Shown here: piece after piece, positions 1-9,061 of the stretch
Layout of the letters: each line of letters starts with the position of its first letter
Numbering within the stretch: the first letter of the stretch is position 1
Origin: Parcubacteria group bacterium
GTDB taxonomy: Bacteria > Patescibacteriota > Patescibacteriia > UBA9934 > GWF2-40-263
Assembly (NCBI GenBank): GCA_013204395.1
Contig: JABMNZ010000001.1
Span: forward strand, 1 to 43,769
Direction of reading: 5' to 3'
DNA length: 43,769 nt
Position numbers and translations under genes: made by a program
The notes under the pieces: model-generated
The model's input: only the letters and a program-made list of their open reading frames with translations
Told to the model about the DNA's origin: nothing
Database searches by the model: none

Positions 1-47
1 CCACCAAGGTATAAGCTTGGCGCTCTAACCAACTGAGCTACGGGCCC
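1..47 (-). tRNA. tRNA-Ile(UAU), 5' part only (truncated by window edge)
   Basis: Reverse complement GGGCCCG-TA-GCTC-AGTTGGTTA-GAGC-G-CCAAG-CTTATAC-CTTGG. D-arm and anticodon arm are intact; the 7-nt loop gives anticodon TAT (plus-strand 11-13). Confidence 0.88.
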
Positions 48-59
48 CCTTTCATCTAT

Positions 60-95
60 AGTATAGCATTGACGCGACAAAATGCGTGCTATACT
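60..95. promoter_or_regulatory. Divergent extended -10 promoter pair between tRNA-Ile and the small membrane protein
   Basis: AGTATAGCA (60-68) and TGCTATACT (87-95) are perfect inverted repeats; each reads as TGnTATACT on its outward strand. Confidence 0.55.
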
Positions 96-105
96 ACCCA
101 TCGAT

Positions 106-558
106 ATGGATGCACAAATTACCTCATTTTTCATCATTCTGTCGATTCTTTGGTTCTTAATGTACTGGGTATTGGGTGGAGTATTCTTTGCTGTTATTAC
201 GATTATTCGTCTTGGTAGACTAAGAAAGCTCAGGTTTAGCTGTTTATTTAGCTTATTGGCCCTGATAGCTGGGGTGGTATCAGCCTACTTTGGAATCAAT
301 GGTTCCCAAGATGCTGTTGGTGATTGCCTGGCAACAGCGGTAACACGAGCAGAGAAAGTTACAGCAGTGTTCGGATGTGGTTTTGCATCGATTCTTGGAG
401 CGTTTTTGCTAGGAGCCCTTGCACTTACAATCGGCGGATTCATTATCATGGCCCTTTCAAAATCCAAGACCAAGCCATGGATCACTCTTGAGCCAGAGAT
501 GGAGGGTCCTGAGTCTCAGGAGCCTTCTCAAATCGAGACAAAGAGTAAGTTTTTCTAG
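106..558 (+). CDS. Small multi-TM hypothetical membrane protein
   Basis: ORF 82..558; hydrophobic segments. Start at 106 (MDAQITSFF) preferred because the candidate -10 box at 90-95 lies downstream of the ATG at 82. Confidence 0.6.
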   Translation: MDAQITSFFIILSILWFLMYWVLGGVFFAVITIIRLGRLRKLRFSCLFSLLALIAGVVSAYFGINGSQDAVGDCLATAVTRAEKVTAVFGCGFASILGAFLLGALALTIGGFIIMALSKSKTKPWITLEPEMEGPESQEPSQIETKSKFF

Positions 559-560
559 TA

Positions 561-589
561 TTGACGATAGGTTGCCCGTCCCATACAAT
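561..589 (+). promoter_or_regulatory. Sigma70-type promoter of tRNA-Val
   Basis: TTGACG (561-566), 17-bp spacer, TACAAT (584-589), 12 bp before the tRNA 5' end. Confidence 0.7.
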
Positions 590-601
590 CGCATGCGTTA
601 A

Positions 602-678
602 GGGTTCATAGCTCAGTTGGTTAGAGCGCCACATTGACATTGTGGAGGTCAGAGGTTCAACTCCTCTTGGACCCACCA
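602..678 (+). tRNA. tRNA-Val(GAC), CCA encoded
   Basis: Acceptor GGGTTCA/TGGACCC, D-arm GCTC..GAGC, anticodon arm CCACA-TTGACAT-TGTGG, T-arm AGAGG-TTCAACT-CCTCT, terminal ACCA. Confidence 0.95.
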
Positions 679-680
679 AA

Positions 681-710
681 AACACCCAGGCTAATCCTGG
701 GTGTTTTTTT
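681..710 (+). terminator. Rho-independent terminator of tRNA-Val
   Basis: AACACCCAGG-CTAAT-CCTGGGTGTT followed by a T run. Confidence 0.88.
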
Positions 711-2073
711 GATTCTTGATGTATTTGAGAGCTGCTTCGCGGGTCATGAGTTTGCCGTCTAGTTGCTTGTCTCTTATGTGATCGAGGATGAGACGGACTC
801 CTGGGCCGGCATCGATTCCAGAGGCTAGGATGTCGTTTCCAGAGAGTAGTGGTGCTATGGTCTCGTCGCTGTCTACGAGCCATAGGCCCTCAATATTTTG
901 TCTTCGGTCTCTGGCGCTTTGTGCCACATCTCCCTGGCCGAGAAGTTCCAGACATCGGTTCAAAAGCTCACCTTTTCCGTTCATGAACTTTCTTTCAAAT
1001 GAACTTGCTGGCATGACATCGACGGTCTTAGTCGTTAGGCCCGCGTGCAGCTGTTTAATGAGCCACAGGACCAGATCTGGATTTAGTTTACTGGAAGATC
1101 CTTTTGGCATGGTGTCCAGGCCGGCGAAGCGGATGGCTTCTTTGAGTGTTTGCTCAGATAGGCCGCGTAGTAGCAATGCGATGGTTATGGTTGGTTCATC
1201 TGCACGCACCTCCCATAGGGGGTCTAGATATCGCTCGTCTACTTCTACGATCCGTTGCACTTCAGGGAGCAATGCTGAGAGCACTCCGTGTTTAAGAAAT
1301 TCTTTTATTGCTTTGACTGGCGATCGACTCAGGGCTTTGGTGATTTCAAGGCCAATGATTTCTCTGGGCACGACAAAGACTTGCTTGCCGTCGATTTCAC
1401 GAATGCGATTGATTTCGATGATGTGATCAACGATGGCCTTAGAGGTTGTGTCTTCAATATCAAAATGAAGTTCTGCGGCAAAGCGTAGTCCGCGAAGCAT
1501 TCGTGAGAGATCCTCTTGGAAACGTTCGGCTGGATCGCCTACGGCCCGTATGCGTCTGTCCTCTAGGTCAACTTGTCCATTGAATGGATCAGTGAGCTTG
1601 CGTGTGCGAAGGTCAAAAGCCATGGCGTTAATAGTGAAGTCGCGTCTTGCTAGATCGTCCTCTATTGGGAGAGACGGATCTGACTGGATATCAAAGTCCT
1701 TGTACCCCCCAAGAGCTCCATCTTTTACGGCCTCTGTTCGAGGTAGGGCAATGTCGATAAATTCTATTTGATCTGTAGTGAAACCAGTTGGCAAGAACTT
1801 GTAGACACCAAAGTGTTGCCCCACAAGTGAAAGACCGCCAAATGCACTGAACCAAGTTTCGATTTTTTCTGGAGCAAGACCCTGAATAACAAAATCAAAA
1901 TCAATGGTCCTCATTTTTCGTCCAAGGAGTCCATCTCGGACCGCGCCGCCAACAAGATAGAGATTGGCTTCAGGATGCTCAGACAAAAAATCCTCTACCC
2001 AAAAGAGAGATTCTTGTTCACGGATTAATTGCATGAGTCGTTCCTCCTGAGACATACGCAAGTAGTATATCAA
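691..2073 (-). CDS. CCA tRNA nucleotidyltransferase / poly(A) polymerase family protein
   Basis: Class II polynucleotide adenylyltransferase motifs: YLVGGAVRDGLLGR, IDFDFVIQG, DLARRDFTINAMAFD, GDPAERFQEDLSRMLRGLRFAAEL. Confidence 0.92.
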   Translation of the reverse strand: MIYYLRMSQEERLMQLIREQESLFWVEDFLSEHPEANLYLVGGAVRDGLLGRKMRTIDFDFVIQGLAPEKIETWFSAFGGLSLVGQHFGVYKFLPTGFTTDQIEFIDIALPRTEAVKDGALGGYKDFDIQSDPSLPIEDDLARRDFTINAMAFDLRTRKLTDPFNGQVDLEDRRIRAVGDPAERFQEDLSRMLRGLRFAAELHFDIEDTTSKAIVDHIIEINRIREIDGKQVFVVPREIIGLEITKALSRSPVKAIKEFLKHGVLSALLPEVQRIVEVDERYLDPLWEVRADEPTITIALLLRGLSEQTLKEAIRFAGLDTMPKGSSSKLNPDLVLWLIKQLHAGLTTKTVDVMPASSFERKFMNGKGELLNRCLELLGQGDVAQSARDRRQNIEGLWLVDSDETIAPLLSGNDILASGIDAGPGVRLILDHIRDKQLDGKLMTREAALKYIKNQKNTQD

Positions 2074-3182
2074 ACCAACTGCTTATAGACCTCATGGGTC
2101 TGTTCACACATGCTCTTGAGAGAAAATTCGCCAAGTGTTTTTGCGCGGCCGGCATCACCCATTTGTTTGCGCAGATTAGCGTCTGTGATGAGTCGCTTTA
2201 GAGCTTGCGTGAGAGCACTTTGGTGGCCACGTGGCACAAGAAGACCCGCATCGTCGCCAATGGCCTCAGAGACGCCCCCAACGTCTGTAGCGATCACAGG
2301 CAGGCCATGAGCCATGGCTTCTAGGATGGAACGGGGGAGTCCTTCCCAGTTTGATGTGAGAATAAACAGGTCTGAAGATGAGTATTTTTTAAAAAGTTCA
2401 CGACGCTCGAGCCTTGGTGTGATGGAGATCGAGCTCTCGAGCTTGTATTGTGTAATCAACAGTCGAGTTGGGTTTTCCAAAGGGCCGTCTCCAACGATAG
2501 TGAGGTGGAATTTTTCTAGGGTTGCTTCTGGGAGAGCGGCTACGGCACCAATGAGTAGAAGCGGATCTTTTTGATTAACGAGACGACCAACGAAGATGGC
2601 TTCGACACTCTGATTTTTTCCGTCATTGCGAGGGAGTGGAACGACCGAAGCAATCTCCTCCACACCATTGTGAACCGTCTGTAATTTTGTTGGGGTTCCC
2701 ACACCGCTGTTAAGGGCAAGCTCGCGGTCGTAGTTGCTCACACAGATGATGGATGCGGCGTGGCGAGCAGCAAGACGTTCAAGGATGGCCACGACAGATC
2801 GACGCGGTTGAGGAATTCCAGGAGCGAATCCCCATCCGTGGGCGGTGAAGATGGTTGGTACATTACCTCGAAGAGCAAAGCGTCCGACTAGTCCAGCGAT
2901 CGTGCTGTGGCAGCTGACGAGGTCAGGTTTAAAGCGATCGACAGCTTGGGTAAGCGAGCGACCAGCTCGCCAAAGTTTAAGAGGATTCAGTGAGTTGTCG
3001 ATGTCTGGGTTTTCAAAATAAGCAACATCGAGTTCATCCGCGCGCTCAGACAACCATCCACCAGGCCGCGACATAATCGCAACCTCATGCCCCCGCTCAA
3101 TCATAAAACGAGCGAGTTGCATGACATGCGTCTGCGCCCCGCCACCACCCTCTGATTTGGTAATGAAGTAAAGAAGTTTCAG
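2070..3182 (-). CDS. Glycosyltransferase family 4; start extended upstream to a CTG codon
   Basis: GT4 signature (FVGRLVNQKDPLLLIGAV, SNWEGLPRSILEAMAHGLPVIATDVGG). Upstream in-frame extension reads (M)KLLYFITKSEGGGGAQTHV, the expected GT4 N-terminus. Confidence 0.85.
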   Translation of the reverse strand: MKLLYFITKSEGGGGAQTHVMQLARFMIERGHEVAIMSRPGGWLSERADELDVAYFENPDIDNSLNPLKLWRAGRSLTQAVDRFKPDLVSCHSTIAGLVGRFALRGNVPTIFTAHGWGFAPGIPQPRRSVVAILERLAARHAASIICVSNYDRELALNSGVGTPTKLQTVHNGVEEIASVVPLPRNDGKNQSVEAIFVGRLVNQKDPLLLIGAVAALPEATLEKFHLTIVGDGPLENPTRLLITQYKLESSISITPRLERRELFKKYSSSDLFILTSNWEGLPRSILEAMAHGLPVIATDVGGVSEAIGDDAGLLVPRGHQSALTQALKRLITDANLRKQMGDAGRAKTLGEFSLKSMCEQTHEVYKQLV

Positions 3183-3205
3183 ATGTTTTATTCAGATTTA
3201 AGGTG

Positions 3206-3235
3206 ATTGTAGCATGGGGGTAGGGGTGCTACAAT
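3206..3235. promoter_or_regulatory. Palindromic divergent promoter
   Basis: ATTGTAGCA-N12-TGCTACAAT. On + strand TTGTAG (3207-3212), 17 bp, TACAAT (3230-3235); the same arrangement on - strand by symmetry. Confidence 0.6.
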
Positions 3236-3315
3236 TTATATTCTGTGAGTATCTAATAAATAATTGACTGGTTTTTTAGATCTTTGATCGTTATTACCAG
3301 CTCCCAGTATACGCT

Positions 3316-4065
3316 ATGAAATTTGTTCCACAACAATTTAAACATAAAGTTAAAAAGCTAATTGGTTATCAATCTCCGCCAGAGAGATTAATGTATCGTA
3401 TTCCTTTGTATGAGGATTTCTTGAGGATCTCTGGAGGAATTTCCCCCGGGAAGCGTATTTTGGAAGTTGGTCCAAAGGACGGGATGGACACGAAGCGTCT
3501 TGCGTCACTAAAACCGAAAGAGCTCGTTTTTATCGACCTTCCTGAAAAACGTGAAGGGAATCGATTGTGGATGGAGGAAATGAATTATCCACTTTCGTAT
3601 GTAGAAGCAAATTTTTTATACATGACCCCAGAAGAGCGGGAGCGGATGGGCACGTTTGATGTGATTTATTTTACTGGCATTCTTTATCATAATGCCGAGC
3701 AGTTACGTTTTTTGAGACAGCTTTATAAGATGTTGAACCCTGGTGGTTATCTTGTTTTAGAGAGTGCGACATTGCGATCAAACCGAAAGATGAGGAACGG
3801 GGCCTATGTTGAGATTTTTTATCCGAATACGTATAGAAATACAGGATCAGTTACCCATCTTCCAAGTAAGGGTGCGATCAATGCGTGGTTGCAAATGGTC
3901 GGATTCCATGAGGTGACTGAGTCGCGGTGTTATAAGAAGTTTAATAGGAGGATTGTTGGTCAACGTTACGCATGTATTGCCAAGAAGAGCTCCGAAGATG
4001 ATGGAGGAACCTACAAAAGTGATGATGCGTTAAACCCTCCTTATAAATTTGGAGATGCTACTTAG
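3316..4065 (+). CDS. Class I SAM-dependent methyltransferase
   Basis: RILEVGPKDGMDTKRLASLKPKELVFIDLP, FDVIYFTGILYHNAEQLRFLRQLYKMLNPGGYLVLES. Confidence 0.85.
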   Translation: MKFVPQQFKHKVKKLIGYQSPPERLMYRIPLYEDFLRISGGISPGKRILEVGPKDGMDTKRLASLKPKELVFIDLPEKREGNRLWMEEMNYPLSYVEANFLYMTPEERERMGTFDVIYFTGILYHNAEQLRFLRQLYKMLNPGGYLVLESATLRSNRKMRNGAYVEIFYPNTYRNTGSVTHLPSKGAINAWLQMVGFHEVTESRCYKKFNRRIVGQRYACIAKKSSEDDGGTYKSDDALNPPYKFGDAT

Positions 4066-4084
4066 GACAAATGTTATTGTGTCC

Positions 4085-4191
4085 ATAAACTGAGTGAGTT
4101 GCATAACATGTGTCTGCACCTCGCCCCATCTTCAGATTTGATAATGAAGTAAGTTAGAGTGATCGTAGCATTGGGGCATGGGTGCTACAAT
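4085..4191. pseudogene. Diverged duplicate of the GT4 5' end plus its promoter region
   Basis: Aligns with 3105-3235: 'gagttgcat(a/g)acatg(t/c)gtctgc(a/g)cc..cgcc', 'tctgatttg.taatgaagtaa', 'gtgat(t/c)gtagcat(t)gggg..gggtgctacaat'. Confidence 0.75.
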
Positions 4192-4282
4192 CATACCAAG
4201 CAAAGATATGTTTTTATGTAGAATGGACTTTTCTTGCTTACGATTTTCCAACAACTTAACTCTCGACAAGCATATTTAAGTT

Positions 4283-5086
4283 ATGGTTTTTCTTGATCCT
4301 GAGTCTGGGCAACTATTACAATTTAAAGAAAAAGCAACAACTGAGTTTTGGGATCAACAATGGGGTGAGTGTGATCTCAAAGAGAAAGTTACCCGACAAC
4401 GTCGAAATCGCTTGGTAGATGCAGTAACAAAGAAGTACCTTGCTCCAGGCTCTCGAGTGCTTGACGCTGGTTGTGGAATTGGTGCGACGGTCCATGGACT
4501 TGATCTTCTTGGTTACGATGCCGTTGGAATTGATACGGCAGAAAATACGGTTAAATTGATCAATCAGCATTTTCCGAAATTAGAGGTGTCAGTTCAAGAT
4601 GTGCAGTCTACTGATTTTCCAGATGAAAGTTTTGACGGATGTTGGTCACTTGGTGTGATTGAACATGATTTGAACGGTTACGATCAAATTATTATAGAGA
4701 CACATCGTATACTTAAACCAGGTGGATTCCTTTTTTTAACATTTCCGTGCATGTCTCCACTACGTAGAGTAAAAGCGAGGTTTGGTTTGTATAACAACCT
4801 CTTAAAGAATCAAGATTACGATACGTTTTATCAATTCATGCTAGAGCCATCTATGGTTATAGACCGATTAAAGAATTTTGGTTTTGTTATTCGGTCAAGA
4901 ACATATGCTGATGGAACAAAGGGGCTGAAAGATGAGATATCTTTTCTTAAGCCATTGTTGCAGAGGATTTATAATGGAAAGAACATGGTAGCGAAGGTTC
5001 TAAATTTTGCTATTTCAAAAACTTGCGCCCCTTTTGCAGGTCATGGTGTGCTTCTGGTCTGTGAAAAAATAAACAAAGGAGACTAA
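4283..5086 (+). CDS. Class I SAM-dependent methyltransferase
   Basis: RVLDAGCGIGATVHGLDLLGYDAVGIDTAE; FDGCWSLGVIEH; ILKPGGFLFLTFP. Confidence 0.88.
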   Translation: MVFLDPESGQLLQFKEKATTEFWDQQWGECDLKEKVTRQRRNRLVDAVTKKYLAPGSRVLDAGCGIGATVHGLDLLGYDAVGIDTAENTVKLINQHFPKLEVSVQDVQSTDFPDESFDGCWSLGVIEHDLNGYDQIIIETHRILKPGGFLFLTFPCMSPLRRVKARFGLYNNLLKNQDYDTFYQFMLEPSMVIDRLKNFGFVIRSRTYADGTKGLKDEISFLKPLLQRIYNGKNMVAKVLNFAISKTCAPFAGHGVLLVCEKINKGD

Positions 5087-5089
5087 TAT

Positions 5090-5728
5090 ATGAAACTCTT
5101 CCTTTATAAAACTGCAGCTAAGGTTTTTCTTTACATCCACTCATCTGCTTATCACTGGTCAGGTCATTGTGCAGCGCGAGCTGAAGGTGGATTACATCCA
5201 AAACACAGAATAATGAGATACCATGATTTTTTTGTAGATCGTGTGACGGGTGATGATGATGTTCTTGATATTGGATGTAATAATGGGGCACTTGGGTATT
5301 CTGTTGCAAAGGTTGCAAAAAGTGTTGTTGGAATTGAAATCAAGTCAAAGCATAAAAAGAGTTGGGTAGAGAAATACGCTGCTGATAACATTACATATCA
5401 GGTGGGAGATGCAACAACCTTCTCGTTTTCCAAGAAGTTCGACGTAGCGCTCCTTTCAAATGTTTTAGAGCATATCGAAAATCGTCATGATTTTTTAACA
5501 CGAATTAAACCACTCGCATCAACTTTTTTATTTCGTATTCCGATGATTAATCGTGATTGGGTGACCCCGTATAAGAAAGAGTTGGGAATGTATTGGAAAT
5601 GTGACCCAACACATTTCATCGAGTATACATTCGAGACATTTTCAGATGAGTTAGAAAAGGCTGGGTATCAGATAGTTGAGTATTCAATTCAGTTCGGCGA
5701 GATTTGGGCGGTGGCAAAGCCTCTATAG
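5090..5728 (+). CDS. Class I SAM-dependent methyltransferase
   Basis: VLDIGCNNGALGYSVAKVAKSVVGIEI; FDVALLSNVLEHIEN. AAAGGAG about 10 nt upstream. Confidence 0.87.
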   Translation: MKLFLYKTAAKVFLYIHSSAYHWSGHCAARAEGGLHPKHRIMRYHDFFVDRVTGDDDVLDIGCNNGALGYSVAKVAKSVVGIEIKSKHKKSWVEKYAADNITYQVGDATTFSFSKKFDVALLSNVLEHIENRHDFLTRIKPLASTFLFRIPMINRDWVTPYKKELGMYWKCDPTHFIEYTFETFSDELEKAGYQIVEYSIQFGEIWAVAKPL

Positions 5729-5784
5729 AATATGTGTTTACGTACTTTTCTAAATGAAAAAAGTTAATAATCAGTACCATTTTC

Positions 5785-6903
5785 ATGACTTATTCACTGA
5801 AAGAAAAAACTTTAGCGCTGTTTTTTACCCGGGGAGTTTCACTCCAGCGTTGGGACGAGGTGGGTAATCTTTCACGTGAAATTGTCATATACAATAAATT
5901 AGCACCGCACATGAAGCGGATTTATTTTTTTACCTATGGGACCAAGGATGATTTGAAGTATCAGGATCAGCTTGCAGAAAATATTGTGATTGTTCCAAAG
6001 ATGCTTCCATTACCAAGTTTGCTGTATATGTTTGCGCTTCCATTTTTGGCACATGCAGAATGCCGTGACTCAGATATTTTCAAGACAAACCAGATGAAAG
6101 GAGGGTTGGCAGCAATGATCGCTGCTCATGTGTACCGTAAGAAATTGATTGTTCGTTGTGGCTATGAATGGTTGAATAGTTCCATTCGAGCAGGTTCAAT
6201 CTGGTGGAAGTTGTTGATCATTAAACTGATTGAGAAGGTGGTGTATCGAAATGCAAATCACATTATTTTGAGTGCTCATAATATCAAGGATTTTGTACTC
6301 GAGCGATTTAGTGTTCCTGAAAAACTAATAACCGTCATTCCAAATTACATTGACACGGTGCTTTTTTCTCCAAAACAATCTACAAAGCATCAAAAAACGA
6401 TTTACTTTGTTGGTCGGTTAAGCGCGGAGAAGAATCTTTTTAATCTTATTACAGCACTATCTGGTCTTGATTTTAATTTGGTTGTCTTCGGTTCTGGCAT
6501 TCTCGATTCAGATCTTAAACTGCACGCTGAATCTGAGAACGTGCGAGTAGAGTTTCGTGGTAACATTTCAAATGATCTTCTGCCAGAAGAACTGAACAAG
6601 GCAGAAATATTTATCTTACCTTCATTATTCGAGGGTAACCCAAAGGCCCTTTTAGAAGCTATGGCATGCGGTCTACCCGTGATAGCAACAAACGTAGTTG
6701 GGAATCAAGAGTTAATCTCACATAAAGAAAATGGGTATCTATGTGAGACTAGTGTTGAGTCGATTCGAGAGGCTATTGTTGCCGTTACATCTGATACATT
6801 ATTAATGTCTACAATGGGCACAGGTGCGCGCAAGACAATTCTAGAAGGATTTTCTATTGAACATGTTTTGAAATCGGAGATGAATATTTATTCTTCATTA
6901 TGA
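5785..6903 (+). CDS. Glycosyltransferase family 4
   Basis: TIYFVGRLSAEKNLFNLITAL; LPSLFEGNPKALLEAMACGLPVIATNVVGNQELI. Confidence 0.9.
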   Translation: MTYSLKEKTLALFFTRGVSLQRWDEVGNLSREIVIYNKLAPHMKRIYFFTYGTKDDLKYQDQLAENIVIVPKMLPLPSLLYMFALPFLAHAECRDSDIFKTNQMKGGLAAMIAAHVYRKKLIVRCGYEWLNSSIRAGSIWWKLLIIKLIEKVVYRNANHIILSAHNIKDFVLERFSVPEKLITVIPNYIDTVLFSPKQSTKHQKTIYFVGRLSAEKNLFNLITALSGLDFNLVVFGSGILDSDLKLHAESENVRVEFRGNISNDLLPEELNKAEIFILPSLFEGNPKALLEAMACGLPVIATNVVGNQELISHKENGYLCETSVESIREAIVAVTSDTLLMSTMGTGARKTILEGFSIEHVLKSEMNIYSSL

Positions 6904-7976
6904 TTGGAAAGTACCCACAGCTATTGAAAGCGCTTCTATCAAATTGTGTTTCGAATATTTCTGGTAAAGAACTCACTTACATTATCGATGGAAGATCTTG
7001 GGTTATAAAGGAAATTGGAAAATCAATAACAAAATCTCTTTCTCAAAGAAATCAACTGGCCGCCCGTATCAGTTATGATTCGATTGGTATTCGGAATCAG
7101 ATCATTCATTTTGGATCAGTGGGTCATTTCTTCATTCGTGGAGGAGAGGGGGGGTGGCACAAACCACATTCCTCAAATCAATTTATTTTAACCTGGTTTC
7201 ATGTTGCACCAGGGGACCCACGTTTGGCATACATGAAAATAGCCCAAGAGGATTTGGTGGCAATTCATACATCTTGTAACTCAACAAAAAAGACATTGAT
7301 TGAATCTGGTGTGAACCCGCTAAAAGTTCATGTAATTCCACTTGGAATCGATCTTAGTAAATTCCACGCAGCTTCTGATGAGGAGAAAGGCTCTATTCAA
7401 AGATCACTGGAAATTCCAGAGAATCGATTTGTTATTGGATCCTTTCAAAAAGACGGTGAAGGTTGGGGTGATGGTTTGGAGCCTAAGCTGGTAAAAGGCC
7501 CGGATGTTTTTGTTGATACAGTTATTCAAGTAAAAGACTTGAGACCTTTCGTTTTGTTGACAGGGCCATCAAGGGGATATGTAAAGAAGCGACTTTCAGA
7601 AAACGGTATTGATTTTAAACACATTTACATTGATAATTTCTCAGAAATTCCAAGGATGTATAATGCGCTAGATCTCTATATCATCGCTTCGCGTGTTGAG
7701 GGTGGTCCGATGGCTATTTTGGAATCCTGGGCGAGTGGTGTTCCGGTTGTATCGACAAAAGTGGGCATGGTGCCTGATATAGCAGTTGATCGTGAGACCG
7801 CTCTTTTGTGTAATGTTGAGGATGTTGTTTCGTTGGTAAGTAATGTCAAAAAAATATCGAAGGATAAGGTTTTAAGAACACAAATGGTCAAAAAATCCCT
7901 TGAGCAAGTTCAGGAATATTCTTGGGACAAGATATCGGATCGCCATTTTATCGAGTTGTATAAACCATTGGTATGA
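6900..7976 (+). CDS. Glycosyltransferase family 4
   Basis: VHVIPLGIDLSKF; IIASRVEGGPMAILESWASGVPVVSTKVGMVPD. 4-bp overlap with preceding gene. Confidence 0.88.
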   Translation: MIGKYPQLLKALLSNCVSNISGKELTYIIDGRSWVIKEIGKSITKSLSQRNQLAARISYDSIGIRNQIIHFGSVGHFFIRGGEGGWHKPHSSNQFILTWFHVAPGDPRLAYMKIAQEDLVAIHTSCNSTKKTLIESGVNPLKVHVIPLGIDLSKFHAASDEEKGSIQRSLEIPENRFVIGSFQKDGEGWGDGLEPKLVKGPDVFVDTVIQVKDLRPFVLLTGPSRGYVKKRLSENGIDFKHIYIDNFSEIPRMYNALDLYIIASRVEGGPMAILESWASGVPVVSTKVGMVPDIAVDRETALLCNVEDVVSLVSNVKKISKDKVLRTQMVKKSLEQVQEYSWDKISDRHFIELYKPLV

Positions 7977-9061
7977 AAGTAAGTATTAATAGCAAATTCT
8001 TAGATGGTCCATATGGAGGTGGAATGATGTTTGCAATTTTTCTAAAGAAGTTTCTTTCAAAAAAAGAAGTAGGTGTTGTGAATCACTTAAATGACGATGA
8101 CATTGATGTAATCCTACACGTGAGCCCATTCCCTCATCTTATGAAAGCTGCCTCGTATTCATATTTAAATGCCTGGGCTTACAAACTTATACATCCAAGA
8201 ACAGTAATCATTCAAAGAGTGAATGAATGTGATGAGCGGAAAGGTACTTCGTATATCAATCGTCTGCTCTTAAAAGTAAGTCGACGTTCAGATTTTGTTG
8301 TTTTTATCTCCACGTGGTTAAAGAGAAATCTTATTGCAGCTGGATTTGATAAAGACAAACCAAATCAGGTTATATTAAATGGAGCTGATGATTCAGTCTT
8401 TTTTTCATCTTCAAATACTCCAGTTGGGCAGAACAATGAACAATTGAAGTTTGTAACTCATCACTGGAGTTCCAACATGATGAAGGGGCATGATGTATAT
8501 AAACAAATTGATGAATTATTGGGAGACGAAGAATTTTCAAAAATGTTTTCATTTACATATATTGGTAATGTTCCAAGTGGGCTGTCATATGAAAATACAA
8601 GAGTGTTAGCGCCACTGTCTGGTGAGGAGTTGGCAGAAGAATTACGTGCACACGATTTTTACTTAACAGCCACGCTTAATGAACCAGCTGGTATGCACCA
8701 CATCGAGGGTGCCTTGTGCAGGCTCCCATTGCTCTATAGAAATTCCGGGGCATTACCAGAATACTGTACTGGATTCGGCCTGATGTTTGATGAGAACAAT
8801 TTTAAGGAAAAGCTTGTTCAGATGAAAAATGAATTCAGAAACTGGAACGAAAGGATTGGTGATTATTCAAATACAGCAGATCATATGGCACAGGAGTATT
8901 TGAATCTAATTAATCAACTATACCAAGATGCCGATAAGTTTCAGTTGAAACCAAAAACTTTATTTACAGAGATTGTGGCCGTGTTATTTAAAACATTTTC
9001 TAAAGTACACACATTCATTTACAAAGTGATTGTTGTGGTGAAACGTAGATTTTCTGTATGA
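7973..9061 (+). CDS. GT4-like glycosyltransferase (divergent)
   Basis: VFISTWLKRNLIAAGFDKDKPNQVILNGADDSVFF; EPAGMHHIEGALCRLPLLYRNSGALPEYC. 4-bp overlap with preceding gene. Confidence 0.7.
   Translation: MKVSINSKFLDGPYGGGMMFAIFLKKFLSKKEVGVVNHLNDDDIDVILHVSPFPHLMKAASYSYLNAWAYKLIHPRTVIIQRVNECDERKGTSYINRLLLKVSRRSDFVVFISTWLKRNLIAAGFDKDKPNQVILNGADDSVFFSSSNTPVGQNNEQLKFVTHHWSSNMMKGHDVYKQIDELLGDEEFSKMFSFTYIGNVPSGLSYENTRVLAPLSGEELAEELRAHDFYLTATLNEPAGMHHIEGALCRLPLLYRNSGALPEYCTGFGLMFDENNFKEKLVQMKNEFRNWNERIGDYSNTADHMAQEYLNLINQLYQDADKFQLKPKTLFTEIVAVLFKTFSKVHTFIYKVIVVVKRRFSV

Noticed and set aside
482-883. 133-aa minus-strand ORF containing RGVEPLTSTMSMWRSNQLSYEP
   Set aside because: Antisense translation of tRNA-Val and its terminator, a familiar spurious protein; it also overlaps the real CCA-enzyme gene.
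788-1426. 212-aa plus-strand ORF
   Set aside because: Fully antisense to the well-supported CCA tRNA nucleotidyltransferase; no family motifs.
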